DNA of 64,000 nt from Haberlea rhodopensis (Eukaryota > Streptophyta > Magnoliopsida > Lamiales > Gesneriaceae): NCBI GenBank assembly GCA_907163345.1, contig CAJQUN010000035.1, forward strand, positions 3,035,973-3,099,972, given 5' to 3'. Below the pieces are notes generated by a model. The model was not told the origin of the DNA. It worked only from the letters and a program-made list of their open reading frames with translations, and ran no database searches. Below are positions 23,501 through 35,313 of the stretch, one piece after another. Both the position numbers and the translations under genes were made by a program. The first letter of the stretch is position 1. Every line of letters begins with the position of its first letter.

Positions 23501-26500
23501 TCATCTGAGAAAATTTACGGGGGAGTCCAAGCTGCCAACCAAAATGCTAAGATCAATGTCTTTGTCTTCGAATTTCTTGATGAATGGATGAGTCTGTGGG
23601 TATACCAAAACTACAGTTAGTTAAATTACTCCAAAAGAACTACGACGAATTAAAGATATTTGTGAAAATTTGCAGATGGTGGGTTGAGGATGAACTAACC
23701 AGTAGTTCTAAAGACGAAGATCTGTCTTTAGGATCCTTCTGTATGCTGAAAACAAAAAGAACGCAAGTAATAAGATAATTTGAATAAAAATAACTTCACG
23801 TTTTTACAAAAGAAAAAAGGCGGAGGAATTTTTAGTCTAGCTATGTTATAGCTTGTGTCAGTATTCTCTTTAGTCTTTATATATGAATTCATCATTCCGG
23901 ATTCCAATGAGCTCATTCTTTAAGATGGTTCAAGACTTGGATGGAGATCTGATGACAGAACATTACAACTAGTTATTCAACATACCTTTTCCTTTCCACC
24001 TCCTTTCTTCGAACATTACCTCTTATCCAGTAGGTTCTCATCAGTTAAGTCAAACGATTTTGAGAGCAGGATTTACTCCCATTCCCGAAAAAAAAAATGA
24101 ACTTCTATGATTGCAGAATGGAGATTTCTAAACTTAGAGTAGAATTTCAGGAAACAGATATTCTTCTTCGCCGTATTAAGCTGAATATATGTCTAGATCC
24201 TTACCAGGCTGAGATGAATGCACAAAACTCTGGAGAAAATTGATCTGGTGGAGCAGAAGGTGGTGGACTTCCAACAATAGATTGCAAAAGCTCGTAGAAG
24301 CTTGGGCCACTTTGTTGATCTTCAGATTTGGTGTAAGGAAATCGTCCAATAGCACACTCGAGGACCACCATGCCTAGACTCCAGATATCACTCTTATTAT
24401 CGTAGGTGTTTCCACTGATTCTTTCAGGCTAAAAGAAAGACATGGAGAAAAAAGTTCAATCAGTTTTTTTATGACGTTCTCTCTTTGATTGCATGATTAT
24501 GTCTCTATATGACAAGTGATCCAAGAATATGTTGTAAATAAAGGAAGACAATTATCATTTTCCATATGAAACTGAAGGGTGTCAATTTTACTCACTGCCA
24601 TGTAATTGTATGTCCCAACAAATGTATCACGTTGTCCCATAGAGCTTGCCAGGACTGCACTAACGCCAAAATCTGTAATTTTCACTTCCCCTTTGTGATT
24701 CACTAGCAGGTTTGACGGCTTAATGTCTCTATGTATAACAAGTCTCTCATGATGCAAGTACACTAGGCCTTGCAAAACCTGAATTCAAATCATACTATAT
24801 TGTAGGTCTAGGAACTCAAAAGGAGTGAGGTTTTAACTTGTCAAATATAACAATAAGATGCTGACTAACCTGTTTGCAGACAACAGCAAGATAAGGTTCA
24901 AGAATTGTCTTAACTTGTCTGATTATATCAACCAGAGACCCACGATCCATGTACTCGAATACAAGAGATATAGCTCCATTATGATAGAATGAGTGATAGC
25001 AAACTACAACATGTGGACATTGTGATGCTTGGTTTATTTTCAGCTCCTGCACAATCTGTTTACGAATTTCCTCCTGTATATTCATCTGGATAACCTGCAA
25101 CAGCAACTTATTCATTAAAATATTACAAAATCAAACAACTGCTTCTAAAAGAAGTCGGTCTATTGTAGTGGTGGATTTTGCTTTGCATGCAAACCAACCT
25201 TCAATGCAAACAATTTTCCAACCCATTTATGACGAACAAGCTGAACTACACCCCCACTTCCTTTGCCGATGACTTTGATGGTCTCGAGATCTTCCAGTGA
25301 GAAGTGAAGATCAATCTCTTTTGCTTCCAGTGGCTATGAAAAATTCAAGACAAAAGATTGATGCTCTAAAATTTAGAAACTCTGAAATTTTCCACCGTTT
25401 GACAATTAAAGTTTCAATGTGAAAAGAACAACACTAAGTACGTCATTTTACAAACACAGTAGACCAATATGTTGCTCTGGGTAGTATTAAAGTTGCAGCA
25501 ATGCAAGTGCTTGACAGAACATATAAATGAGTGGAGTTATTCATGGATGAGAGCTTCTAGGTCTAAATATAGTGAAACTGGAGCAGATACTTCTTAATGC
25601 AATGCCAAGTGTTCAAGAATTGAAAAGAAAAGAAAATAAAGGTCTAACCTCAAGTTTTAAAAAAACGGGGTGTCCTGATTATCTCGACTTTCTTTCCCAT
25701 AAAAAAATGGCAGAATTATATGAAAAATGTTAGCCAGGAAGAAATTGTTGCTTGGTTATGTCATATGTGATCAGTGCATTTCAGTCAACCTTCTTCAATA
25801 TTGAACCTTCTAAACAAGGGTAAAGTGTTTTTGATGCATAGAGATAGAGTAGATGCTACCAGCTCAAGAAAATAAAAGCAGCAGCATTTGTCCTTCACAC
25901 TCAGTCATCAATGTGAAGAGGTTCTATTAAAAACCGGAGCCTAAGCCATAGCAAGAATAACCGAGTTTTTGAATGATATGACCATATGTGCATCTTTCTA
26001 AAGCTATCTTTTTAGAAATAGAGCCTAATTTTCTTGAAATTTTTTAAGGCTGACTCGGTTGCATATAATTGAGACCAGATTGTATCAAACCCAATTAATT
26101 CAATGAAAAGTTTCTCATTCAATTTTAAGATTCCATTTTCTACCACAAAATAGGCAAAGAATAATCATCTATTACGGGCATTCGATAAAGAAACAGAAAA
26201 GGATCCAGACCGAATCAAAGCAATATTCAGCAAATCATTCAAAACATAACGGTGACAAATACACGACCCCATAAACTTACCAGCGATTCATTCTCATCAG
26301 AAATCAATCGCAGCCCTTTCTGATTCAACAGCAAATTTCCATCGTGAAATGTTCCACTCGCCGTCCTGCATTTCCCATTAAAACTCAGCAGAAATCAGTA
26401 TCAGTTCAATTTAGCATACAAAAATTAAAGAATATTACAGGAAGCTGGAGATTGGGGAATCTTGAGCTGGCACGGATAACTTGAGTTCTTTGAGGGGTTT

Positions 26501-26512
26501 CTTGATCTTCAT
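23501..26512 (-). CDS. MKK6: Mitogen-activated protein kinase kinase, MKK6 type
   Basis: Eight exons on the minus strand, 26512-26439, 26365-26281, 25333-25199, 25094-24870, 24778-24596, 24428-24205, 23745-23700 and 23593-23501, give 354 residues, close to the 356 of Arabidopsis MKK6. Features in order: N-terminal MAPK-docking site (KIKKPLKELKLSVP), Gly loop GKGSGGVV, catalytic Lys in FALK, HRDIKPSN catalytic loop, DFGVS, and the plant MAPKK activation loop S/T-x5-S/T in SSMGQRDTFVGT, then PER and a C-terminal helix ending VNFLR. Group A members of this type phosphorylate MPK4/MPK11/MPK13-class kinases and act in cytokinesis (NACK-PQR) and immunity; that role is by family. All exon phases match. 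Intron 2 (948 nt) is the longest. Confidence 0.96.
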
Positions 26513-27292
26513 GATGTTTTTGCACCGACAGGTATTGAAGTGGATTTTAGGGTTGGAGTGACTTATCAAGAGAGGGGAAACAAATTCAAATGGAAACGGC
26601 CGCCAACTCGCATCCTTCTCCATCCATGAACCGACCCGATCTATATCCGGGTTAAACCGGTACCTATGCCCATATTTGTCCTTTTCTTGTCGCCTGTCGG
26701 TGGAGCCTAAAAAAATTATACATAAATTTTTATTTTTTTTCTAATTTAGTTAAGTTTCTTCTGAATTGTGATATTACATAAATATTTGTAAGTATCTGGC
26801 CTCGTTTACATCAAATCAATATTAAAATATAATATTTTAAATAAAAAATACATAAATTTCGTTTTAGATAATCATATAGAGTTGGTTGATTGAGCAAACT
26901 CAAAACCATAAACATTAGTTTGACTTGTGCGAAAGGGCAGTGCTTTTTTTTTTTTAAGGTGCAGTGTTTCTCATGTTTTATTATCTTTTACTTTTTGGAA
27001 CAGATACGCGGAATCGAGACGCTTTTTCTTAACCGATTTCATAAAACCTTGTCAAGTCCGCACCTGCTGACACACTGCAAGACACGCTACTGTCCTTTCT
27101 ACCTCTCTCGAGCTACGAGACAGGTCCCTTACTGTTTTTTCCGAGCAGAGAGGCGTTGAAGAAAAGGATCGTTCCAATATCATATCACAGGGAAAAACAA
27201 AAAAGAATGTGCTGAAGTTTTAAGAAAATAGATTCTTGAAAGGGGGGAGATTCTTTGTGAGTACTTTCCAATCTGAAGCGGTTTGCAGCAAA
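26513..27292. other. Divergent promoter region between MKK6 and the GH17 gene
   Basis: About 780 bp separate two oppositely directed start codons, so both promoters and 5' leaders lie here. The stretch near 26700-26900 is AT-rich. The part from about 27130 is purine-rich and probably belongs to the GH17 5' UTR. No clear TATA box could be assigned. Confidence 0.5.
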
Positions 27293-30088
27293 ATGGGGAA
27301 TGGGTTTGTGCTGGTTTTTGCAATTTTTGTAATGCCTATGTTTTTTGGTATGTGCCCACTTCACATTTTAGTCTCTGTTGTTTAGTGTGTTGGTTGTGCA
27401 AAATGTGACTGTTCTTGTGATTGCACAGTGTTGATTCTGGTTAATGGAGTCGTAGCTTTCGAGGGTTTGAGGTTGGTCCAAGAATGCATTTTTTTCATGG
27501 GTTTTTTTTTTCGGTTGTTTTACCGGGGAAAATGTGTGCTTCATCTGCATTTTTCTATTGGAAGTAGATAGATAAAATTTTCTTAGTTTTGATTTGAGCG
27601 AAATGAGTGAGGCTTGGAATTCTTGGCCGAAATGATCATTGAATCAAAAGGGTCGTGTCGGATTGTGATTGGTTTGTGCTTGCTAAGTTTAGAATATCAT
27701 CTAGCTAAACTTGTGGGCTTAGTTCAAGTTTCTGATTCTTGCAATGCTAAGTTGTGGTGAATTTTGTAAAACCCTTCTAGTCATGTAATGCATCGTATCT
27801 TTCCGTACATCAAGAATTCGATTACAATATTTGAATTACGCATAAAATAGTTCTTCTCTACATTTACGGCTCTTCAGTGGGTTATCGAGAGACCAGTCTA
27901 GCTTATTTCTAAGATGCTGACAAGCGCAAGCTAGTGTATCGCTATAGAACTGGGATGCTTGTTGTACACAACTGAAACCAGTAACGGATTCAGAAATTTC
28001 TCAGAAGGGGTGAAAATAGATGAGGTTAAGATGAGACTTTGGGGGCTAAACTTGAAAAAATTACTAGTAAAATTTTGAAACTTTTTCGTTTAACTGAAAG
28101 TTGCCCTGAGCTCTCATGTTTTTAGTAAATCATGCTTACGATGTCTAGCTATGTCTATAAACATGTAGTCGTTACATCATCATTTTCACTGCTATGTCGT
28201 GTACATTTTTGCTACAGGCATTTGCAGATCTGGCACTATTGGAATATGCTATGGAAGGAATGCCGATGATCTCCCCACCCCAGACAAAGTCGTCCAGCTG
28301 CTTCAACTACACAATATCAAACACGTAAGGATATACGACTCCAACATTCAAATTCTCAAGGCGTTTTCCAATACAGGAATTGATTTGATGATCGGTATCC
28401 CCAACTCAGACCTCTTACCGTTTTCCCAATTCCAATCAACCACTGATACATGGTTAAAGAACAGCATTCTGCCGTATTATCCCGCCACAAAGATAACTTA
28501 CATAACTGTGGGTGCTGAAGTGACCGAAGCTCCAAGCAACATATCTGCAATGGTTGTTCCCGCAATGCAAAATGTGTTCACGGCCCTGAGAAAAGCCGGC
28601 CTTCATAGAAAGATTAAGGTCTCGACTACGCATTCATTAGGTGTCTTGTCCCGATCATTCCCACCTTCAGCAGGCGCATTCAACAGCAAGCACGCTTTTT
28701 TCCTCAGACCGATGCTGGAGTTTCTTGCTGAAAATGAGTCCCCCTTTATGGTTGACATATACCCGTATTACGCCTATAGGGATTCCGCTACTAAAGTGTC
28801 ACTAGACTATGCTCTATTCGAGTCTTCTTCAGAAGTCATCGATCCAAACACCGGGTTATTATACACGAACATGTTTGATGCACAGATTGATGCGATTAAC
28901 TTCGCCCTCATGGCTTTAAATTTTAGAACTATCAAGATTATGGTAACTGAGACAGGTTGGCCTTCGAAAGGGTCCTCAAAAGAGACCGCCGCCACTGCAG
29001 TTAAGGCGCAAACTTACAACACTAATGTCATTCGCCATGTTATAAACAATACAGGTAGTCCTGCAAAACCAGGGGAGGAAACCAATGTGTATATATTTTC
29101 GTTGTTTAACGAGAATAGGAAGCCTGGTTTGGAATCCGAGAGGAACTGGGGCCTGTTTTTTCCAGACCAGACAAGCGTTTATAATCTTGATTTCACGGGG
29201 GCAGGTTCTGTGGGTACGACCACAAATGGGAACATCACCCGTTCGAATGGAACATGGTGTGTTGCATTATCTACTGCTTCGGAAGCTGATTTAGAGCACG
29301 GTATAGATTGGGCCTGTGGATCTGGAAACGTTGACTGTTCCGCTATTCAGCCGAGCCAACCATGTTTTGAGCCTGATAACTTGTTGTCTCATGCTTCTTA
29401 TGCATTTAATAGTTACTTTCAGCAGAATGGAGCTACTGATGTTGCTTGTAGTTTCGGAGGAGCAGGTTTCAGGACAAACAAGAATCCAAGTATGTGATAA
29501 AACTTCTGGTTTGCATCTTGCGTGGATCTTAAGTTGTAGGGCGGATTCAGGAATCTGGAATAGGGGGTGAGTGGGGATAAGGTGGGATAATTGGATGGAT
29601 GTTGGAGGACAAAACAATTCATTTTAAAAATTATATGTAAAATTTCGAGAAAAAAATCATGTTCTCCCCCCTCCGGTGATTTACCCCTGACTAGGTTGTA
29701 TTTTGGTGTATGTTTTCTTACTCTGCTGGAAAACTTACCTTTATTTTTCTGTTTCGGCAGGCTACGATAACTGTTTCTACACGACATTCGGGTATAGATT
29801 TCTAGTTGAAGATTCGCCTTTTCATTATAGTGAAAAACATTCTCGACTTTGTTTAATTGATATCTCTTCAACTTGTGGGATTACTTCTGCAGGGGCAATA
29901 AAACTGCTGCAGCTAATGCTACTGCCACTTCTTCGATAAAATCTTCATCGCCTGTGCAACATGTCTGCTTCCGCGTTCTGGGTTCTTTACTAATGGCTTC
30001 ATTTTTGGTTTTGAGTTGCTGGGCTGACCTGGAAAAATCTTCATCGTCTCCAAATTTTGGTCCAAAACCAACTATTAATGAACGATAG
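27293..30088 (+). CDS. Glucan endo-1,3-beta-glucosidase, GH17 with X8 (CBM43) domain
   Basis: Four exons, 27293-27347, 28218-29489, 29761-29791 and 29893-30088, encode 517 residues. Exon 1 gives a hydrophobic signal peptide (MGNGFVLVFAIFVMPMFF). The GH17 barrel starts GTIGICYGRNADDLP and contains the nucleophile motif MVTETGWPS. The acid/base Glu lies in TVGAEVT, where most members have VGNEV. The X8 domain follows (WCVAL, then CFEPDNLLSHASYAFNSYFQ, then CSFGGAGF), split by the last introns. After it comes a Ser/Ala/Thr-rich linker and a hydrophobic stretch typical of a GPI-anchor signal, with about 20 extra polar residues after it. By family it is an apoplastic or plasmodesmal callose-degrading enzyme. 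Confidence 0.93.
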
Positions 30089-31080
30089 TTTTCGCTAGGT
30101 TCCCTGCCAGGATGAGTTTATGAGCTTCATTGTGAAGCCATAAACCCAAGTAATGTCAGTTATTTGTTGTGCTATAAATTTATGTTGAGCAAGGTTTTGC
30201 TTTAGCTGCGCAGAAGTGCTCTTGGAATTGTACAAATTTGTGTACTTGTATTTATGGGAATGTGGTTTTTGGGAAGAGGAATTGGCCTTGTCGTCAACAT
30301 GATGTTTCGGAGTCCTTTTCTTCATTTATATTGCTCGTGCAACGATTAAGCAGCACAAAATTGCCTGATGGGAACCGAATCGTGGAACTTATATATAGAT
30401 TCTGAGATCACACATGAATGATTGGGGCTTCGACGGTAGACGTACCAAAGAACTTAATTGGCCTTTGTAATACGTGCATGCGGCGGCTGACAATGATTTA
30501 TAGGTTCCGTTGGGATGAGCTTCCAGCTTCACTCAATAGATACAGGCACGTGAGGGCATGCCCGATGAGCAAAAATGTTTAATTTATGAAATCATCAGGA
30601 GCTGTGATCTACATATTTGAACTTACACTGTTACACACGATCTTTAAGGATGCTCACCCTATACTTTTAGCAAACTGCTGTGAATTCCTTGCTAATAACC
30701 AAAACAACTTCATGGAAACCATATGGAAATTGATATACCATGCCAAAGTAAAAAAAACCAAAACAAAAACAATGAAAATGAAAACCCAAATGTGTATGAT
30801 TGAAATCATTGGGAAACCAGTCAGAATACATAATTTAACACATGAAGATAAGAACAACTTTCGAAAATAGACAAAGCAAAGACCGTGCTGTCTGATTCAG
30901 AAACACGGATAACACAAAAAACTTGACAAACATCAAACTGCTTTTGTCATGTCCAAGAATCCAGTACTTCATACACTGTATAAAGATTTTCTCTACAAAA
31001 CATTCCAAAATTAGAAACTCAGAAAAAAGGCTTCAATAGAAGACTAAACACAGAATGAAAAGCAAATGTTTACCAAATAA
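30089..31080. other. Intergenic DNA between GH17 and profilin A
   Basis: Convergent interval with the 3' UTRs of both genes. The part from about 30880 to 31080 matches the corresponding 3' flank of the second profilin (44380-44574), so it belongs to the duplicated profilin unit. A short open frame around 30478-30584 (+) looks codon-like but has no recognisable family. Confidence 0.5.
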
Positions 31081-32659
31081 TCAAAGACCCTGTTCGATAA
31101 GATAATCACCAATCTTCTCCACAACTATGTTGCATTGGCCTGGAGTCATCGGTTCATCATAGATGCCAATGATTAAGGCTTGACTGGTCTTCTTGACTGT
31201 AACACCACCAGCTCCCTGCACGGATTAGCACATTCTTTTAAGAATTGAATGCAGTTATGTGTGTTTAGTATAATGGGAGAATGCACCACCCTCTGAATTC
31301 TCCACCCGGCGGCCAAAGAAAAAAATCCAAAAGTGGGAAAGTATTAAGACCTTGTCCCATGCCATGTTACAAGTCTATAAAACCAAACTCATGTGGTAAG
31401 CACTAAATTGAGACACATGATATGCACAACTTTAAGTCTTTGTTGTGACCTAGAATTTCAATGATAAAAAACTAAAGGACATTCATTTCCTTCCATTGGT
31501 AAATTACCCTGTTTAAATCCGAGGATAAGATTTCGCAAAAAGTTCCTTATTAAATTTCTTGTCTTGTAACATTTTGAACGAATGCCTCCTTTTTTTTATA
31601 TTCAGAATTAACCTACTGCATTGTATACCCACACCAAGCACAAGACTCTACCAATTTGAATATAAATTACATTACCTTCTTCCCCCGAATGACAGCTCCA
31701 GGCTCACCTTGAATAACCATGTACTTAGTTCCACCAAGGTGTAATCCAGTAGGAGCAAGTGTACCTGGAGCTTCAAAGTCCGTTGTGATGGCGGTGATCT
31801 CATCAAGCTTAAACTGCATTCGCATTTGTTTAAACCATTAACAAATAATATTATCATCCAATATCCACCAATGATTGCACAAATCAGACACCTTGATCTC
31901 GAAACCACAACAATAAATATCTTATTAAGTATCGTGGCTCTCTTTTTCCTACTAACAATCATTTCCACGTCCCCAATTTTTTTGGGGGAAAAATACGAAC
32001 ATACAATTAGAAGCGATCATATCGGCACTTAAAAACCACAAAACAGAGGCAATTCTAGTAGTGGATTTGAATTTATGGTGTCTGATTTATATTTTGATGC
32101 CAATACGTATTCTCAATATTAACTACAAAAAACTCACACCGCAAAAGGTCAAACTACATACTTCCGAGCATACAATTGGCCCCCTCCACTGAAAAAAAAT
32201 TGAAGAAAAAAAATAGTTTTACCCCAAAATATGGTATCTAGCCCCCTCGCACAGAATTTCTGGATCGACATCAACCCACATACAAAAAAAAAATCCAGAA
32301 TAATTGGTAAACCATAAGTTCAATCAAGAAATTTTAAAAACAAAAAAACAAAAGAACAAGTCGACGCCAATCGGGATAGTAAATCAAACCAACTAAATCA
32401 AAACCGAAACAATCAGCAACAAACAGACGGATCTCCTCAGTTACGCTCCAAAGGTATAAAATCATACGCGAACAAGCACGCATCCATGTCAGTTATACAT
32501 CCAAAGGTAAACTGAAAATTGAGTAGCACAACCAACCTGAGGAAAAGTGGAGCTCTGGGCCCAGACGCTGCCGTCAAGGCCAAGAATAGCGGCGGCTGTG
32601 AGGTGGCAGCCGTCAACGTCCGCCATCAAATGATCATCTATGTAAGATTGCCACGACAT
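31081..32659 (-). CDS. PRF: Profilin (copy A)
   Basis: Three exons, 32659-32537, 31813-31676 and 31215-31081, give 131 residues, the standard length of plant profilin. It begins MSWQSYIDDHLM, contains the central APTGLHLGGTKYMVIQGEPG segment with the actin-binding face, and ends GDYLIEQGL. The terminal Trp/Tyr residues for poly-Pro binding are present. Profilin binds G-actin, phosphoinositides and proline-rich formins in the cytosol and controls actin assembly. The intron positions and phases are identical to copy B. The two copies differ at about 10 residues (for example V15I, A22S, T38N). Confidence 0.97.
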
Positions 32660-33339
32660 GTTGCAATTATTAGATTAAACTGTGAAGAGTTATATGAGAT
32701 TTTTAGTGTGATATATAGAGCGTGAAATGAAGGAGACGATGAATGGTGCGGTGCTCTATTTATATATTATTACATAATCAATTATATTGTAACCCCAAAC
32801 TATTTTGCGGTTGGTTTATTGCAACTAGGTCACATAAATCCGATGTTATAAATCCGATGTTATGACTCGAAACTATACACAATCATACATAAGCATCATA
32901 ATAAACTTATATGTCATTCATGTTAGTGATTTTGAATTAATCATATAATTGATAAGGATAAATTTAAATGGAAATATGACATATAAGAAAATACATGTTT
33001 CAAGGTCATTAGCGACAATGACATAGTTCTTTAATCTCTTATGATTGCACATGTTATAATCATATGTATAACATTGTAATCAGACGGTAAAAAGAATGAT
33101 AACATCATATAAATCATATAATATCACGTCCCAACATGTACATTTAAGAACTCAATTTAATTCTTGCACGTCATATTGCATTCATATCAATCCATTCACC
33201 AAATCAAGGTACTCATATAACACAAATCGCATACTCATATAAAGTTAAATGCCAAGTTATAAGGATATACTCACAAGTTGTTATTTATATCTCGATGATT
33301 TTGCTTAATTCGCCTTATATATGCATCTGTCAAGATTTT

Positions 33340-33342
<3 letters not shown>
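32660..33342. other. Upstream region of profilin A
   Basis: Holds the minus-strand promoter and 5' UTR of profilin A (a TATATATT-like element near 32758-32768 is a plausible TATA region), then AT-rich intergenic DNA ending in an (AT)n tract next to the Helitron. Confidence 0.5.

Positions 33343-33382
<40 letters not shown>
33343..33382. repeat. (AT)n microsatellite
   Basis: About 20 uninterrupted AT units. The last part, with the following sequence to 33403, is the left copy of the 30-bp direct repeat that flanks the Helitron-like insert. Confidence 0.95.
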
Positions 33383-33386
<4 letters not shown>

Positions 33387-33759
33387 GACTATCATCCTTT
33401 CATAAGAAATCGGGTGGTTGTATCTGGTTTGTTGATAACTTTATCTTCCAGGTCTGTTTTCTCTATCTGTTCATCTGTGTTATTTTTGCTTGTTTTCGGT
33501 TTTCCCTCCCGACATGTGCTTTGAGTTTGCTTGGTGTTATTGTTTGTGGGTTTGATGATGCATTTTTGGGGGGTCCCAGTTTGGATTTAGTTTTTTGAGG
33601 GGTCTTCATGGTTCATGTGTTTTTGTTGGTTGGGTGGGGAACTTTTGGGCTTTTATTCACGTTACTCGTATACTGTTGGTATCCTCTTTTAGGCTTTTTA
33701 AACGTTTATTCATTTTCTGTTTTCCCTGTTGGTCTACGGCTGTTTTAGTTGTTATCACT

Positions 33760-33962
33760 TTTAGGGTCATGAAAGAATGCAACTTTGTTCTCTTTTTTAC
33801 AAGATTAAGGCTGAGTATTCTGATTGTGCATGTTTTCTTTGAGCATTTTTTTGTCGGTATTTATCTCCTTTTAGGATCATCAAAGAATGACCTATGTTCT
33901 CTCTTTCATAAAAGTAAGGCCGAGTACTCTCGTTGTCCATGTTCTCTTCGAGCATTTTATTT
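33760..33962 (+). repeat. 115-bp imperfect tandem duplication inside the Helitron
   Basis: The block starting AGGGTCATGAAAGAATG at 33760 is repeated from about 33873 (AGGATCATCAAAGAATG), with matching downstream phrases AAGGCTGAGTATTCT / AAGGCCGAGTACTCT and TTGAGCATTTT / TCGAGCATTTT. Confidence 0.7.
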
Positions 33963-35313
33963 GTTGGCCTTACGTTTCTCGTGCCTAGATGTTATTTGGT
34001 TTGGAATGTTTTGGTTGCTATTGGGCCTTTGTGTTTTAAGTTTCCAGTATTGTTGGATCTCATGTTCTCTTTTTGCTTTAAGGGAGACAAATGATTCTTG
34101 AGTTTTGTTTTCTCCTTTTCACAAGAAAATGTTTTGCGGAATAAATGTGCCATATAATTATGTGCGTTATTTCCTGTGTTATGCTCCTGTTAGTTTTTTA
34201 AAGGATGTTTTGTTCGTTCGATTTTTTGGATCAAGGTTATTTGGTCCTACCCCATCTCCCATACAAAATAAAGTTGTTTGGCCGTTGTGTGTCCTTAACA
34301 AGAGTCATGCTTCCTCACCAGCAACACAATATTCAGCATTCATCCACTCATCCACTTAAGAAACTAAAATCATTTGCATCACAACAAGAAGAAACTTCCA
34401 ATATCCAAACAAGATGTCATTGTCAAATCCCTAAATGCGAATGTTCCAAAAAAAAAAAAATTTGAAGACAATCCACTAAAGCTTTTGGATGGTATGGTTG
34501 AAACTGAAAAGGCTTCTTGTTGGCAAAGATCTACTCTCCATCGCTCCTAGGCAAAACTGTTAGGGAGTTGTTCATATATATCCTCACCTCTTTCAAAATT
34601 ATTTAGCTGCTTCAAAAAATTCCAACCTTGATAATCTTATCTTCGATTTAGGGGAGTGGTCATCCTTGATCCCCCAAAATGATTTTGAGTTAGTAAGGTT
34701 GCTTTTATGGCTTCCCTTGGGGAGGGATAGAAGAGATAAACCATGCCTGTTATTTTTTTCGTTCATCGTCTGTTGGCCAGGTTGATCCTTCTTGTCTTCT
34801 GTACCTTTACGCCCTTCTGTTGTTTAGTACTTTGTGTTGTGTACCCATTGTTCTTCCGTTTAACGGTCGTCGGCTGGTACTCCCCATTTCTCTCCTGGCT
34901 CTTGAAGCTTTCGCTTGGGCCCTCTCCCTGCACGGAGGGTTGTTTTTTGTGCCTCTTCCCGTGTGTTTTTGCCTGTTCCTACTATCTGGGAGATCTTGTA
35001 TATCTACGAGGCCACACTGCTGAGCTCAACGGTACATCGTTGCCGCCTTTTATATTTTTATTTTCCCCCTCCAGTTCTAACTTAATTTACCTTTGATGGT
35101 CTATAGATATATGGTTCCGCTTTCAGAGGGGTAAACTTCTTTATTTCCTCAGGTGGTTCGCTATCTTCCTGTTCAGTTGGAGTGTAGGTATTTTTTTATA
35201 CGACTTCGTGACCCACCGTGCACGCGTCTATACTTTTTTAGTTTTCTTGCTGCTGCCTTGCTAGGTTGCTTGTGTTTTGTAATATTGTTTTATCCCATTT
35301 TATCTTTCCTACA

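Noticed and set aside
30478..30584. Short plus-strand coding-like segment downstream of GH17
   Set aside because: About 35 codons without a recognisable family, splice partner or repeat match; not enough to call a gene.
33595..34359. Phe/Leu-rich plus-strand frames in the left part of the Helitron
   Set aside because: Composition reflects T-rich DNA and contains a tandem duplication. No domain or credible exon structure.
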